This document shows, piece after piece, positions 1-13,600 of a stretch of DNA of 64,000 bases. The notes beneath the pieces were generated by a model. That model ran no database searches. It was not told where the DNA came from and saw only the letters and a program-made list of their open reading frames with translations. Each line of letters starts with the position of its first letter. Within the stretch, counting starts at the first letter, position 1. Position numbers and translations under genes: made by a program. This stretch comes from Floccularia luteovirens (taxonomy: Eukaryota > Basidiomycota > Agaricomycetes > Agaricales > Squamanitaceae), in NCBI GenBank assembly GCA_009739215.1, contig VSJF01000005.1, forward strand, positions 186,001 to 250,000. The letters run 5' to 3'.

Positions 1-1575
1 AAATGAAATTATTATTTAGAACTTGGATATAACACAAATCGTGCCTTTTATTGTTGCTCCAGAGGCGATTCCATCAGTAACAGCACCGCTTGCGGAGATT
101 ATTCGAGCCTGTTACCATGCACCTTTTTATCTCGACTTAGATGTTTTAAGTTAATCCACTAGATTCATTACCTTATCTTTTTGTGGCGCTTTAATTTATG
201 GGGATTCCCTCACTATCTTGTATTGTACTGGCTGCAGATAATACTTATACGTACCCATAAAGTATTGTTGTATTTTCAGGTCCGGTCATTGGGGGCGAGT
301 TTCTGATCTGGTGATAATTTGAGGGTCGAACGTTGAACGTTCAGCGCTGAGCACGAGCTACATTGAATATGGGGATGAAGAACATACGATAAGTACTGAT
401 TGAATGATTATTTACAAACAATAAATTCACTATGCATGTGTATCCCCAAATTCATTCATTCATTCATTTAGGGGTATATAATGGCGAACCAACAAACGCC
501 ACTGTCAACTGGCCGTCAGACGGGGAACTAAAAAGAGCGGTGAATAAAGATGCACCGATGGGCACCCGAATTATCGCCGTTGTGATCGTATATACAGATA
601 TTCTAGAAAATGTCCAAGGTGATGTATGCATATATTCTTCAATATTTTAGTGGTTTAAATTCCTTGTTTTGAAAAAATTCGGTATGTTACCCGGATGCGG
701 ATGCCTTTCCTGGGAATCTAGTTGTATCCCGAGATATCCATATAGTTGTATATCTATAAGCTGTTATTGAATCGGTTTGCCCTGCTGTACCCGCTCCACG
801 TTGTTGTAATTAAGTGCTTAATGTAGTTATAAGTAGAAATCTAGATATCGCATTCTTAGAAGATAATCTCATCATAAACAGAGGGCCTGCGTAGAGAACA
901 GCATGTACTGTCATATGTAAAATGATTTAAAGAAATTGCCGTTTTTCACAATTTCAAACTTGTTATTTGTGTTAGAGTGTTGCAAGATCATATACTAGAG
1001 TCTCGTAAAGTTTCAAATCTATCTAAAAAATCAAAATGTACCCATCCTGCCTTCGGTGATCATGAAGATCTAGTTGTATCCCGGGATATTCATATGGCTG
1101 TACAACGTACCTGTATTTAGCCCCGAATGCCCTACTGTGCAGTCTCCATCCTTAGTAATTAGTAAGTGCTCAATGTATATGTATAGTACTTAAACTTGTT
1201 CTAAATATGTACATAGATATCGCATTTTAATCATGATGTACATGATGAGAACAGCATGCACCACAAAATTATTTATATATGCGTCCATTGTGATTTGCAT
1301 TGTCTCAAATTTAATTCATCGACATTCCGATATGTACTCCAGTATTGCATATTGTGTACTGCATTGACAAGTTTACCATTTTCCGACCTTTTTTGTGATC
1401 ACCTTATTGGAAATCTTCACAGCATACTATAATAAACGAGGTTACGAAAATGTATGGATTAAAGAAGGCTCAGTAAATGACTTCAACACCAATAGATGAG
1501 ATTACATTATACAGTTTGGTAAATAAGGGTACAGCAGGATGATGATAAATTACATGAACATCAGTGAACTGAGCT
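1..1575. other. gene-free AT-rich region
   Basis: I see no convincing gene here. The longest reading frame (432-650, 72 codons) has no recognisable family and uses low-complexity sequence. The stretch includes a short ATTC-type run near 450-470 and the decayed direct duplication listed separately. It lies 3' of the minus-strand PRM10 gene. Confidence 0.6.
660..1400. repeat. decayed tandem direct duplication, two units of about 350 bp
   Basis: Two neighbouring stretches align over most of their length. Shared landmarks in the same order are TAGTTGTATCCCG at about 719 and 1070, TAAGTGCT(T/C)AATGTA at about 811 and 1164, AGATATCGCATT at about 843 and 1216, and GAACAGCATG at about 897 and 1249. 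Many substitutions and small indels separate them, so the duplication is old. Neither unit has a supported reading frame. Confidence 0.7.
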
Positions 1576-4500
1576 TTACAGACTAAATATAGCCCCTTGG
1601 CGTTTCTTACTCTGAATTGGATAAGCTAAAGCTAATGATATCCCTAACCCAACGGTAAGACCAATAGCAACTGAAACTAATTTGAGGGCCGTTGCGAATG
1701 CGGAGATATATGAGTTTGCTGAACCAGAAGCCTGCTCACTTGCATAGCTAAGAAGACCACCACTACCCAGACCAGAAGGTACCTGGAACAATATGCCTGT
1801 TATCTATGCGAAGAAAAAAAGCATATAGTGAGTAGCTTGGAAGGCAAGTTTCGGGATAGGAGATGTACCATAATTACAAAAGCATTACCAGAGAAGAGCC
1901 GGGCATATACATTAGCAACAATGCCAACAGTAAATGCTCTAGATAAGAGTGAATATAATTTCAACTGGGAATGTATAATGAAACGTTGACGAACCCCAGT
2001 GCTGCAATTATATCGCTCTGACCGACGAATTTCATGGCTGCAAAATGGTTCGCGACCCATCCAATGCATGATATGCTGACGAGCAATGGCTGGATAAATA
2101 GTAAAATTCAAGATGATGAATATGTATATGCAAAATTTTAGATTTACCATCTCTTTGCGATTCCATGGAGTTTGGTTTCGCATGCTGAGAAACAATGAAA
2201 AGAGGGGGACACTTAGGAATGCTTTTTATTGAACTCATCAATAATCCTATAAGTCAGAGCTAGGAATAACATACCCCATATCGCACTTGGTGTGCGCTGA
2301 TACCATGGCCCAGAAGGGTCGTGACTTGAAGAACAGGTGTAATCTTCAGTACCAAATAGTTTCTTCCTTGTGAATATCTCATAGCATTCTGCACCAATAG
2401 CCAGTCCAAACCCAAGAAAAAGCGCATATACAATGGCATAACAGAGCCGCACAGATCCGGAAACAAGGTTGCGTGACATTAGCTCCAGAGAGCCAACCAA
2501 AACGATAAAACCCTATATTTTAGGTGAATAATGGATTACTAATTAGTTGACATACAAGATGGGCACATACGGGTAAAATTAAGACAATTGAACTTGAGGC
2601 AACTGCGGAATAGCAAACTTTATGAGTTGAGGCAAACACAGCCGCAAGGAAACTAAACAGAGTTGTGATGGTGATTCTGACAGATCATGAGATATATATA
2701 TAAAGCGACAATATATGTGGAAACGCTTACTCAAATACATAAGAATAGAGCACATTTCTAACACTCAACAGTTGTATGGCGACGAGGAGCGCGCCGAGAG
2801 GGAATGAAATGAGAGCATCGATAAAGCTCCCAGCAAAGCTAATAGTGCAAATTGTTGCAGAGCACAGCCCACCGATTAAGATAAGTTGCCACCACTTGTA
2901 TGCCGGTTGCTTGCGCATTAGAACATCTAGCTCTGTAGATGCCTCGGACACAGAAAGGTTGTCGTGAATAACCTGCATTGAAAAAAATAAGCTCCAGCAA
3001 CGATAAACAACACTAGTTTATTAGGACTAACCTTCCAATAGAGCTTATAGGCATCAGTGAGTTTTCCGAGATCCAAGGAGCTTGCCTGTCTTATTAACTT
3101 GATATGACTTGTGCCGGTAGTGTTGTCATCGAAGCTGATTAACACAACATCGGGAAGATATAAAAAGTTGAGTTTTACATCTAGCACGCGAGCCGCAGAT
3201 TGAATCTGCAACTGAAGGCGATGTGAAGGTCCTCCGAACATCATCATGGCACGAGTTAGTTTCATGATAAATTCTTCTCGTTGAATTATTTGCGAGACAT
3301 GCCGTGTGATCTTTCGTTGATAAAGAAATTGTGATAAGATTAGTAATTTCTATGAGGTGCTGAGAACGCTCACAAAAATATCCGACTTTCTCCTCTTGTT
3401 CCTTCTTGATTTACGTTTTTCCAGTCCAACCCACTCTTCCCGCTCGGTAGTAGGTGTTGATATCCCAGAAGATGTGTTTAGGTTGTGAACATCCTTATTG
3501 TCAATAAACTCCCTAGAGGAACTGCCCTGAGAACCAATTCCGTAGGCAGAAGATCCAGAGGAGGTGATATATGTGTAATTAGTACCTTGCTCTATCGGCG
3601 ACATCGATTCAGACCCCAGAACACTAGGGGCGTGACAAGGAGAACGACCTTTAGCTTTGCCAGGTTTGCTGATAGCTTCCTTATTCATTAACGAATATCT
3701 AGAGTTGGATATACGTCAAAATATGGGTTTTTGAAATTGGTAGACTACAAACCTCCTCAGACGAAACCCGGAATGCTTGACATTAGGTTGTAGCCGACTG
3801 TGAAGGGGTGCAGCAACTCCAGCTAAATTCCCAGTACTCGCTATCAAAGGTCCAAATACACCCCCTGCACTTCGAGCTTGAGGTGGCCTGGAAATCATGT
3901 CGAAGGATGGCAAAGATAAACTGGACTTGATAGTATACTGTCCGGACGGATTGCAGATAACCCCGTCTGAACTGGTTCTCTTCATCTCTATATTTTCTTG
4001 ACCTTCGTTGTCGTGACACGGTGGAGGTTCAGGGGATGAACGACCAGAAGACGACACAGAGGGTGAATCATATAAGCCTAGTAGGGCAGACAACAGTCCA
4101 CCACCCGCAGCATCAGAGCAATCAGCAAAGTCACTTTCAATATCTTCACGGGAACTACTGCCAGCATATTCATCCGCATCTGAGTGGTAGTTCGTCTTTC
4201 CTTTCTTTATGGTACATGATCCCCTTTTTTGTTTGACATTATGTTTCGAGTGTGGTTGTGGGTAAACATACATCTTCCGTAAGTGCTTTCGGACTAGATT
4301 CTTCGCTCGTTTGTCGCAAAGTCGCTTCGAATCACGACCAGGTAGTCCCGAAATCTCTTCGGGATCTATATAGTAATTGGGAACCGCGTATGTAGGGGAT
4401 GGTGTCTGGACTTCATGAAAGTTTGGGCTTGAAGTATTAGAAAGTTGACCAGCATCTTCGTCTTCGACACTCCGACAAGTTTCTCTGCCAAACTCACGAC

Positions 4501-4869
4501 CAATTTCCGTGAAGCTCTGTGGGGTATGTGTTGGTCGTGGGGGATAGTAATGCACCCTGCTGAGTGGTGTGCCTCTTTTATACCGCTCAAGAGCCTCGGT
4601 TAATGTGTTGAACGCGTCCGGCTAAGTCAAATTAATGGAGTTAGCATAAAACTGACAGTGCATTTCGCGTTCGCTTCATCAATATACAAGAGATTTGAGA
4701 GGGAAGTGCTTACATCGAGACCTTTTTCATCTAAAACATGAATTGAATCCTGAACGACTTCTCTTGTATAAGAATTGCCATCTATCCATTGAACTTTGCG
4801 TGGTGTTTTCCCTTCTGGAGTCTTTGATGATTCTGTGCAAGACTCAGCAGTGGCTTTTAGAGATGACAT
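1576..4869 (-). CDS. PRM10: Prm10-like ThrE/DUF1212 multipass membrane protein
   Basis: This is a pheromone-regulated membrane protein 10 family member, related to bacterial threonine/serine exporters; its fungal function is unclear. About ten exons can be joined in frame: 4869-4714, 4621-3753, 3698-3374, 3310-3032, 2972-2731, 2676-2571, 2512-2275, 2221-2148, 2089-1995 and further short exons to 1576. The N-terminal half is hydrophilic and Ser/Arg-rich, with KVQWIDG near residue 25. The conserved domain begins around MKLTRAMMMFGGPSHRL, which carries the family's GxPSHR-type motif. Hydrophobic segments follow, with SLELMSRN, then VPLFSLFLSMRNQTPW and GLGSGGLLSYASEQ near the end. The ATG at 4869 precedes a family-typical start. 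The frame apparently stops after TPSAIWG, but an intron at 2274-2222 (GTATGT...AAAAAG) restores it, so the gene appears intact. Its 5' half was duplicated (6011-7143). Confidence 0.9.
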
Positions 4870-5425
4870 AGTACTATGAAGGCGTATAAAGAACCACAGC
4901 TGGGGTAGATTGAAAGTTACAACCTGAGCGTAGAAAATGAGTTAATTTCCACATTTTAGATGTTAGTAAGGCCTGGCTCTAGCACACATAGTATGTTTCA
5001 CTATGCCGGGTTGCCTTGATCACAAATGGATCCCATTATTGTTGCCACAACAGGTCTTATTATTACTGAATTGTCCAAGTTAAACGCAGGATAGTAAATT
5101 ACACTTGGTTTCGAAATTGGGTTTGCATCTTTGATCATGAGCCTGAAGGTATGTGGTTGACAACTGGATTAACAGTTAAAACGTATTTAATCACAATTTA
5201 ATATTTACAATTAAATAAATAAGACTTTGTATATATTTGCCTTGAACGCCTTATCCAAGCTTTCGCAAAGCTACAGACTACCTACATCTGAGAACATTGT
5301 TCAGCAATGTTACTGATCATTGAATCAATCAAGAAACCGTCAGATAAAAACATCATTGGAACATCCACCTCGAGTTCCTTAAGAATCTGGCCACGTATTT
5401 GAGCAAAAGTAATCGCTAAAGAATT
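3450..5425. repeat. segmental duplication, copy A (PRM10 5' half, spacer, synthase 3' tip)
   Basis: This stretch aligns in the same order and orientation with 6011-7655. It holds PRM10 exons 1-3, the spacer upstream of PRM10 (shared landmark GCCGGGTTGCCTTGATCAC at 5008 and 7258) and the last coding exon of the hybrid synthase. Copy A has the intact PRM10 portion, whereas copy B is joined to the intact synthase. Confidence 0.9.
5282..5425 (-). pseudogene. orphan copy of the synthase C-terminal ACP tip
   Basis: Read on the minus strand this encodes TFAQIRGQILKELEVDVPM and continues nearly identically to the last residues of the large synthase at 7524-7660, ending in a stop. The homology breaks where the ACP phosphopantetheine serine motif should be: copy B has GVDSIT and this one reads NSLAIT. 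It is therefore a truncated relic with no upstream domain. The broken end abuts DNA derived from DPB4. Confidence 0.85.
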
Positions 5426-6005
5426 TTGTCCTGTGCCCCTGTAAAATATCAAGAACAAAAGATGCAACGTAATGTATAGATCCAGGTCCGTGGTTTGACA
5501 GTAAGGATTGAATATTGAAATATTTATATGCAACGGTGGCCGTCATGATTCCAGCATTACAAATGATACATCGAAATAACCAAAGCACAACTGTAATCTG
5601 AACTTTTCCTTTGATTAAAGCGCATCGTGGTTTAATTTGAGTCCATCGCGTGGAACCCGCACGTACAATGCACAATGGACATTGATCAGGTCGCATCCGA
5701 GTCAACTTTACATAAACGTGCCCAATTATCAAAACATAGCGAACAAATTATGAAACGCGTCCTAGATGCTTCATACAAAGTTACAAACATTCCTTCTTGA
5801 GCAAGCCACTCTCAATCAATGCCACATGAAGATTCCCAAGTAGGCATCTATCTGCACGAGCGCAACAAGACCTAGTCTCGGAAGGAATCAAAAACTTTGG
5901 GTTGCCCAAAAGTCTCATAACTAAATAACTAAAATCGCGAAATCAGCCATATGTCTCGCCCATTCGAAATCTCATTCAATGTTTATAAAGTGTGTTGATT
6001 GATAT
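5418..6005 (+). pseudogene. decayed copy of DPB4 promoter and first exon
   Basis: About 590 bp aligns in the same orientation with 19800-20408, the promoter and exon 1 of DPB4. The exon-1 relic starts with an ATG at about 5820 and keeps much of the coding sequence, for example GAAGGAATCAAAAACTTTGG. It has substitutions, an in-frame stop early in the exon and a small insertion before the donor. No later DPB4 exon follows; the match stops just past the exon-1 donor. It sits exactly between the two arms of the PRM10/synthase duplication. Confidence 0.85.
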
Positions 6006-6010
6006 CGGTC

Positions 6011-7143
6011 AGGTGTTGATATCCCAGAAGTTGTACTCAAGGTATGACCATCCTTTTTATCAATAAATCCCGAGAAGAGCTGCCCTGAGAACCGATTCAG
6101 TGGGCAGGAGATCCAGAAGAGGTGATATAGTTAATACCTCGCTCTATCGGCGATATCAATCCGGGCCCCAGAACACAGAGGTATGACAAGGAGAACGACT
6201 TTTAGCCCGACTCTGCCAGGTTTGGTGATAACCTCTCTATTCACTAACGAGTATTGAGGGATTGAGTATACATTAAAATATGGGGTTTTGGCTCAATTGT
6301 CAGACTACATACCTCCTGAGACAGAACCCGGAGTGCTTGACGTTGGGTTGGTGCTAGCTGACTATGAAGGGGTGCAGCAGCTCCAGCTAAATTTCCAGTA
6401 CTCGCTATCAAAGATCCAAATACACCCCCTGCACTTCGAGCTTTAGGTAGGCCTGGAAATCATGTCGAAGGATGGTAAAGACAAACAGGACTTGACATTG
6501 TACTGTCCGGACGTATTGTAGATAACCCCGTCATCTATATATTTCCTTGACCTTTGTTGTCATGACACGGTGGAGATTCAGGGGATGAACGACCAGAAGA
6601 CGACACTGAGGATGGACCCTAGCAGGACAGGCGATAGTCCACCACCCGCAGCATCAGAACAACCAGCAAAGTCACTGCCAATGTATTCACGGGAAGTACT
6701 GCCGGTATATTCATCCGTATCTGGGTGATAGTTGGGTGATAATTCGTCTTCCCTTTCGTTATGGCATATGATCCCCGTTTTTGTCTGGCACTATGTTTTG
6801 AGGGTGTCTCCCGCAAGTGCTTTCGGACTAAGTTCTTCGCTCGTTTGTCAGAAAGTCGCTTCGAATCACAACTAGGCAGTCCCGGAAATTCTTCAGGATC
6901 TACTAGTGATTGGGAACTGCAAAATTAATGGGATTAGTATAAAGCTGACAGTACATTTCGCGTTCAGCTCTCAATTCACAAGACATTTAAGAGGGACGGG
7001 CTTACATTGAGACCTCTTTCATCTAAAACATGGATTGAATCCTAAATGACTTATCTTGTATGAAAGTTGCCATTTATCCATTGAACTTTGCGTGGTGTCT
7101 TCCCTTCTCGAGTTTTTGATGATCTGGCTCTTACTGAGGACAT
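6011..7143 (-). pseudogene. truncated PRM10 copy
   Basis: This matches exons 1-3 of the intact PRM10 gene (3450-4869) in the same order. Exon 1 corresponds to about 7143-7008. Exon 2 has lost about 250 bp (junction near 6915, where the sequence jumps from the TAGTGATTGGGAACTGC region straight into the exon 1/2 intron) and has several small indels. None of the membrane-domain exons is present. No long reading frame remains; the best is 65 codons at 6619-6816. It cannot make a Prm10 protein. Confidence 0.88.
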
Positions 7144-7655
7144 GGTGTTATCAAGCGTACAAAGAACCACGGCCGGAATAGGTCGAAAGTTAGTGGAAAG
7201 CCAGCTAATTTTCCACATTATTTTCAACTGTTAGTCAGATCTGGCTCCAGCATATATGCCGGGTTGCCTTGATCACAAATGGATCTATTATTGTTGCCAC
7301 AACAGGTCTTATTATTCATTGATCGAATTGTCCAAGTTAAAGTCGTAAATCACACTTGATTTCGAAATTGGGTTTGTATCCTTTGGCTACATAGGAGGTA
7401 TGTGCTTCACATTGGAAGTAATAATTAAAACTCAGTTTCAGTAATCTATTTACAATTAAATAAACTTTGTATAAATTTGTCTTGAGCACCTTGTCCAAGC
7501 TTTCGCAAAGCTAAAAGCTACATCTAAAAGCATTGTTCAGCAATGTTACTGATCATTGAATCGATCGAGAAGCCGTCAGATAAGAACACCATTGGAACAT
7601 CCACTTCGAGTTCCTTAAGAATCCGACCTCGTATTTGAGTAAAAGTAATCGAATC
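6011..7655. repeat. segmental duplication, copy B
   Basis: This is the partner of 3450-5425, with the same order and orientation. It runs from the PRM10 relic through the shared spacer into the true last exon of the hybrid synthase. The 5426-6010 stretch between the copies is the DPB4-derived insert, so the present order is A, DPB4 head, B. Confidence 0.88.
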
Positions 7656-10600
7656 CACTCCGTACGAATTCAACGATTCTGCTGTGTCTGCCAAAATACG
7701 TCAAGGTATGTCATAAGTATAAGACAAAACTTGTATGAAATACCTAGTTGGTCTGTAGCATCCACTTCAAGAACAGCTCCTAGCACCTCTATCACGATCT
7801 TCACCACTTCTGGCCTAGTCTTTCCTCTATTACAAGGCTTTACCTTCACCTCTGATCGTAACATTGCGGCGAAATATGGATCATTAGCGTAGGCAGGGAT
7901 TACTGATAACTTTTTGAAAATCAAAGTCCGCAACAACTTGAACCGGTACACTCGATGCCATGGCTCTTAGAATTAATGGTATTCCTTCTTCGTGCGCGAT
8001 GGGTAGAACAAAGCCTTCCGATAGATCCAATGTCTGGGTTAGATCAGACTCCCATGCCCCGAGTTGCAGTGATGTTGCGGGTCGACCTAATGATTGACGG
8101 TAAACAGCCAGCGAATCCATAAAAGAGTTCCCCGCAACATATGCAACTTGTCCTGGATTTCCCAACGGAACACTGTAGAAGCAAAGTCACTGGAGTGGCA
8201 TCAACAAGTTGGGAAACGACAAACCTGACGCTACTCAACAAAACAAATGACTTGAGTGGCAGGCAAAGCTCTTCGCACAAATTATGTAGATTCCACGCCC
8301 CTAACACTTTAGGTCGGAGGACGGCCTCTATTGCAGGATTCAGTGGCGTTGGATTATTAGTGAGTCTTTTACGACAGCTGCAGAATGTATGATGTTCTCA
8401 ATGACGCCAAAAGTAGAGTGAATTTTCGAGAAAGTTGCTCGCAATGTTACAAGGTCACACACGTCTGCTTGCAAATAAGCACAATGCCCTTTCGTCAGAT
8501 TTTGCAAGCGCTCGAGCACCTCACAAACGTCGGCGGAATCGGGAGTCCTGCGCCCAAGGAATACCACATAGCTTGCACCACGAGATATCAAAGCAGGTGC
8601 GAGTGCTTGACCGATGCTTCCCATTCCAGTGATCACGACAACTCCTGATAGTTTAACCTCTTCGACCTTCTTTATATCGTTTATATCCTCCATGAGTGGG
8701 ATTAAGCGCAGGGCAGGTAGTTCATCGGATTTAGTTCTGTAGGCAACAATGGAATCATAGGCAATGCCTTGGATTCGTAACTGAAACTCTTGTGTGAGGA
8801 TTCGGTATATCTCGGTATCTGGAATGCTTGTCAAGGGAGGCAGGTCAATGCCCCATACGTTTTTGTCAAGGCCAGTTTCCCTTCGATATACGCGAAGCAT
8901 TCCCTGAGCGATTGAACCTATGCCAGTATTTGGATGTGCTGAATGGGTGAAGCCTCCCTTAGTATCTGTCCTCTTGTGATGTTTGAACGGATACACCGGC
9001 TGGCTTGAAGACGAGACAACGATGAAATTAGATACACTAGCTTGTTGCTGGATTAGAACTTTCATCAGGGACAATGTGCTATTGCTCAACGACAGCAAGT
9101 CTTCTTGCGGATGGGGGGAATCAAGGGGGACAAGATCGAGAATGACGGTAACATTGCCCTGCGCACAAACCGAGTTGATTTGTTGCAGTGCCCTATCTCG
9201 TTCTAACGTGTAGTCCTCCTTGCTTGTCAATTTCCAGCACATGACTGAGGTATGCAGAGCGAATGATTCCAAAATCCCGAGCAAACTCGATTGAGAACCG
9301 AAAGATATGTATAGAAGTCGGTTGAGTTTAGGTCCCTCTATCAACATGAGTGGTTGAGGGTTACGAGAGACAACCCAAGAAGTTTGAAACCATTTCTTTC
9401 GTTCGCCAGTTGACCGCGAATCCTGTATCGCAGCTCCCTTTGGAATCCATGCCACCGAATATTTGTCACATGATGCAACAAGTTCACCTGTTTCTGATAA
9501 GACTTCGAATGCAACCGAAATTACGTGGAAGTTACGCTGAACCTCCAGGGGCAGAATATATCTGCACATTAAAGGGTTTGGAAGGACATCTGTGAAAAGA
9601 GAGAAACCGCTTAAAGAGGTGGGTAAGAAAGTTCCTTCTTGTTCAGCCAACTGGGGTACCTGATGAGACGCAATTGCACCAAACATATGCAAGCATGCAT
9701 CCAGCTGTCGAACTAGATCATGTGAGGAATTTTTGGAAGGGTTTATATGAATGTAACCTTCAGCATGGTCGTCCCATACGCTCAATTCACGAATATTACG
9801 GAAAGGTTCACCGAAATGTACACCATTGAAAGACTGATACACCACTTCTTGAGAGTGTGTGATATTTGGAGGCTTGTCCTGCGAGAAGATCTGAGTTACT
9901 TTGGCAGTGGCACTTCGAGCGAGCGTTCCAGAACAGATGAGGCCATTCCCGGCCTTCCTGTTGCGCAAAGAAAAGGTACCCTGAGAGTCAAAATCCACAT
10001 AAATCTCGTCGTTCGGCAGATCAAGAACAAGGGGTTGGTGAAATTGTATATGCTTCACAGACATCCCAGGAACTGAGCTAGCAAAGAACTGTGCCAATGC
10101 CGCACCAGGTACGACGCGTCTACCTTCTATACGATGTTCATCCAATAAAGCACACAGTTCTTCATCAGCATTAAAGCGTTCGGGTAGCACTTAGTTGTAA
10201 GTTTGTTGTCTTAGGTGTGATTGGAATGTTACGGCTTGGGAGATAAGTTGGGTAGTGTCGCACACGTTGGAACGGATATGTGGGGAGGCGTTTCTTGACC
10301 AACTTATGGCCTGATACGTCGTATAGCTTGTGTAGCTTAAAGCTTATGCCTTGTTCGAAAAGTGCAGCAATAGCTGACAGGAGTGCACCACTCTGGTTTT
10401 GTCCCCGCTTAGCAGAAGCTGCAATAGTCACCATGCTAGAGAACCTTTTTGATTGCAAGGATGCCCATATAGAGGGCCTGAGGACCAAGGTCAAGTATTA
10501 TATCAATAGAGTTCGAGGTGACAATTTGTTCTGTAGCTTGAGCGAATCTGACCGGGTGTTGTGCATGTCGAACCTAACAGAACTGAATAAGTAAAATGTT

Positions 10601-13600
10601 ACTCCTGGAGATACGAGTGAAATTTACCCAATAGTTCGAATCTAGAATGGTATTCGCAGGCATTTCCTTGCCTGTTAGAGTTGAGAATAGCGGGATCCGC
10701 AAAGGCTTGAGTGCTAGTTCGTGTTCATCCAACCACACTTTAAGTGGCGATAGGGCCGAAGCGATACATGGACTGTGGAATCCTAAAGCAAGACATGAAA
10801 AATACATATTTATCTGACTAGAGCATTACTTGCCTTGATCAATTCTAAGTTTTGTACAACGTATTCCATCCTTTTTGAGAGCATCAACGAGATTATTAAT
10901 AGCACCCAGTTCTCCGGATACAACATGGCTCGTCTCATCGCTGTACACCGCAATGACTAGACGATCCCTGAGTCCCAGCGTGTCAAGATAGTGATAAATA
11001 TCGTTTTCAGAAGCAGCGATTGCTGCCATGCCTCCGGGATTTTGTGGGTCGGCTCTCATTAAATTTGCCCTAAGAGAAACAAATTCTAATCCATGTTCAA
11101 AGGTCATCGCGCCAGCGCACACTACGGAAAATTAGAACATCATAGATGCATTTTCTTATAAAATCAACATACCTGCAGCTCCAATTTCTCCTAGGCTATG
11201 GCCCATGACAGCTCCAGGATGGATACCAATTTCTTCTAGCCACTTCGTCATCGTATATTGGTACACGAAAATACACACTTGGGCGATTTCATTCTGATCG
11301 ATCGTCAGGACGGAATCGGTAGTATCATCAAGCAGGAAAGATAAAATGGGATTGCCCGTTATAATGTTCGCCTTGGTTGCAGCTTCAGCTAAGAAATACT
11401 TGAATTCCGGAAAACGGTCTGATAGTTGACGAGCCATTCCTTGGTATTGAGTTCCTTGCCCTGGGAATGCTAAAAGAAATCGGTCCATGTTTGAACTGCT
11501 TGGAGTAACAGGGGTCTTGATGGAAACTGCCCTAGACGACAATCCTAAAACAAGTTCGTCCATGCTAGTCACAACGCAAGCAAAACGATGCCTGTAATGT
11601 TCTCGCCCAACACAAGACGTATAACATATCGACATGAAATCACTTGAAGGAGTAGAGTGGCAAAACTGTTCGTAGTCCTTGACATATTGGGTCAGTGCGT
11701 CACGAGTCTTTGCACTAACAACGAAAAGGACTGGATGTTTGTTATTTCCAGCTGATGAATCTGCTTGGTTGTCAGAGTTGATGGCTCGTTCCAGCACAGT
11801 ACCAGCGATGGTACCCGCAAACCCATTTGCACTACAAGACGATATTAGTCTTAACTCGGATATGACCACATATTAATAACTCACAGAATGAGACAACGAG
11901 TGGGTCGGATGTCTGACTGCTCTAATTCGACAGTATCAACTGGAATATGCAGTGGAACACTTTTCAGGTCAATCGCGGGGTTCAAGTTTTTGTCATTAAG
12001 GTGCACGAGGCCTGGTACGCGTGCATGTTTCAGTGATGCCAGTGCCTTCACCACCCCAATCAGTCCTGCAGCTATTTCTGTGTGGCCCAGACATGTCTTT
12101 CCGGCACCAATAACTAGAGGTTTATTTGCATCATGAGAGGAGCGGAACACATCAACGATGCCTTGAATTTCAATGAGATCCCCAAGACTTGTGCCTACAA
12201 ATGGTACATAAGTATTTAATCGTTGCAAAGAAGGAAGATAATACCTGTCCCATGCGCTTCGATAAAACTGGCAGTAGAGTGAATTGAATATCAATACGAT
12301 AGTAGATTGGAGAGAACACATACTCTATTTGTGATGGTGTAAGTTTCGCCTTTTCCAAAAGAGCTTTTTGTAACGAGATCTGTGCCTTTACATTGGGAGC
12401 GACCAACCCTTGCGACCTGCCATCATGTTTTATATCCGTAGAACGAACGATACCTAAGATAGTGTCCCGATCTCGAATGGCAGCACTTCGTGTTTTCAAA
12501 ATAAGAGCTGCTGCACCCTCGGATGGAACATACCTGATAGCGAGTGGTGAATATGTATGTGCCTAATTCGGTATAATATAATTCTCGTACCCGTCAGCTT
12601 CTGAAGTGAATGTCGCGCAACGTGAGTTTATTGAAGTCATTTTCTGAGCTGACAAGAAACTGGAATGCGCAGGTCGGAATCCTGTTAAAAATGACAAATG
12701 GTTGAACTAACCTGAATGTTCCTGGCCTGTATTGTGTAGTGATCGGAATCTCATCCTTTAGCGAACAAAGTCAAAAAAGACTCACCATGTGTGTGTGTTA
12801 ACACCACAGACGATAGCTGATTCCCCTTGTCCTGACTGCAAGTATTGATAAGCTTTGAGCAATTAGTGAATTCCTTCTCAAGCGTGGCAGCATCTAAAAT
12901 CGAGTACCTTGATCGAACGCAACAAGACCTGCACTACAAGCTGTGTCCAAAGTAACTGATGGCCCGTGAACGTCAAGCAAACTACCAAACCAATTTCAAT
13001 GGCTGTTCACTGTCCAAATTTTTGAAAAGAAATGACCACTTACTAACTAAGCCTCCCACAGGCAGTACTATTAGCAACTCCCGTCCCATAGAACCGATTA
13101 TATGCTACATGATAATTAGTTATGTGGGCCTTGGTTAGAGCTGTGAAGAAACATACATTCATATCCTTTATCCAAGAACATAAGCTGACTATACCCTTCA
13201 TCTAACCCAGCAGCGACGAATACACCCATTGAACTTCCCCTAATCCTAGAAAGCGGTACATTCGCATCTTCTAGCGCCTCGAATGCAACTTCCAATGTCA
13301 GACGAATTGTGGGAGATACGGAGTATGCTTCAGGTGCCGATATCCCAAAGAATCCATTGTCGAAATGAGTTACATTAATGAATCCTGACTTCTCAAACGA
13401 GATATCGCCTGTGCGAGATGGGTTAGGCGAGTTAGGTGGACGGTAGAAGCTGTCATTATCCCATCGGTCAGAGGGAGGGAGTGTCATTAGGTCACTTCGC
13501 TTGTGAAGAAGTGCTTCCCAAAGAGACTGAGGAGTGTTGATATTACCGGGTAGTCGCACAGCCTGTCCGAATGATTACAACCTCTTCCGCGTGATGACTA

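Noticed and set aside
2222..2274. Apparent frame break in PRM10 after TPSAIWG
   Set aside because: An intron with GTATGT donor and AAAAAG acceptor joins TGG G to CA TTC, giving IWAFLSVPLFSLF, which fits the family and all phases. The gene is intact.
12690..12800. Apparent frame break in the KS domain around the TG repeat
   Set aside because: Counting the (TG)n run gives VNTHT then a split Trp codon across an intron; a second short intron restores TFSFLSAQKMTS. No lesion is needed.
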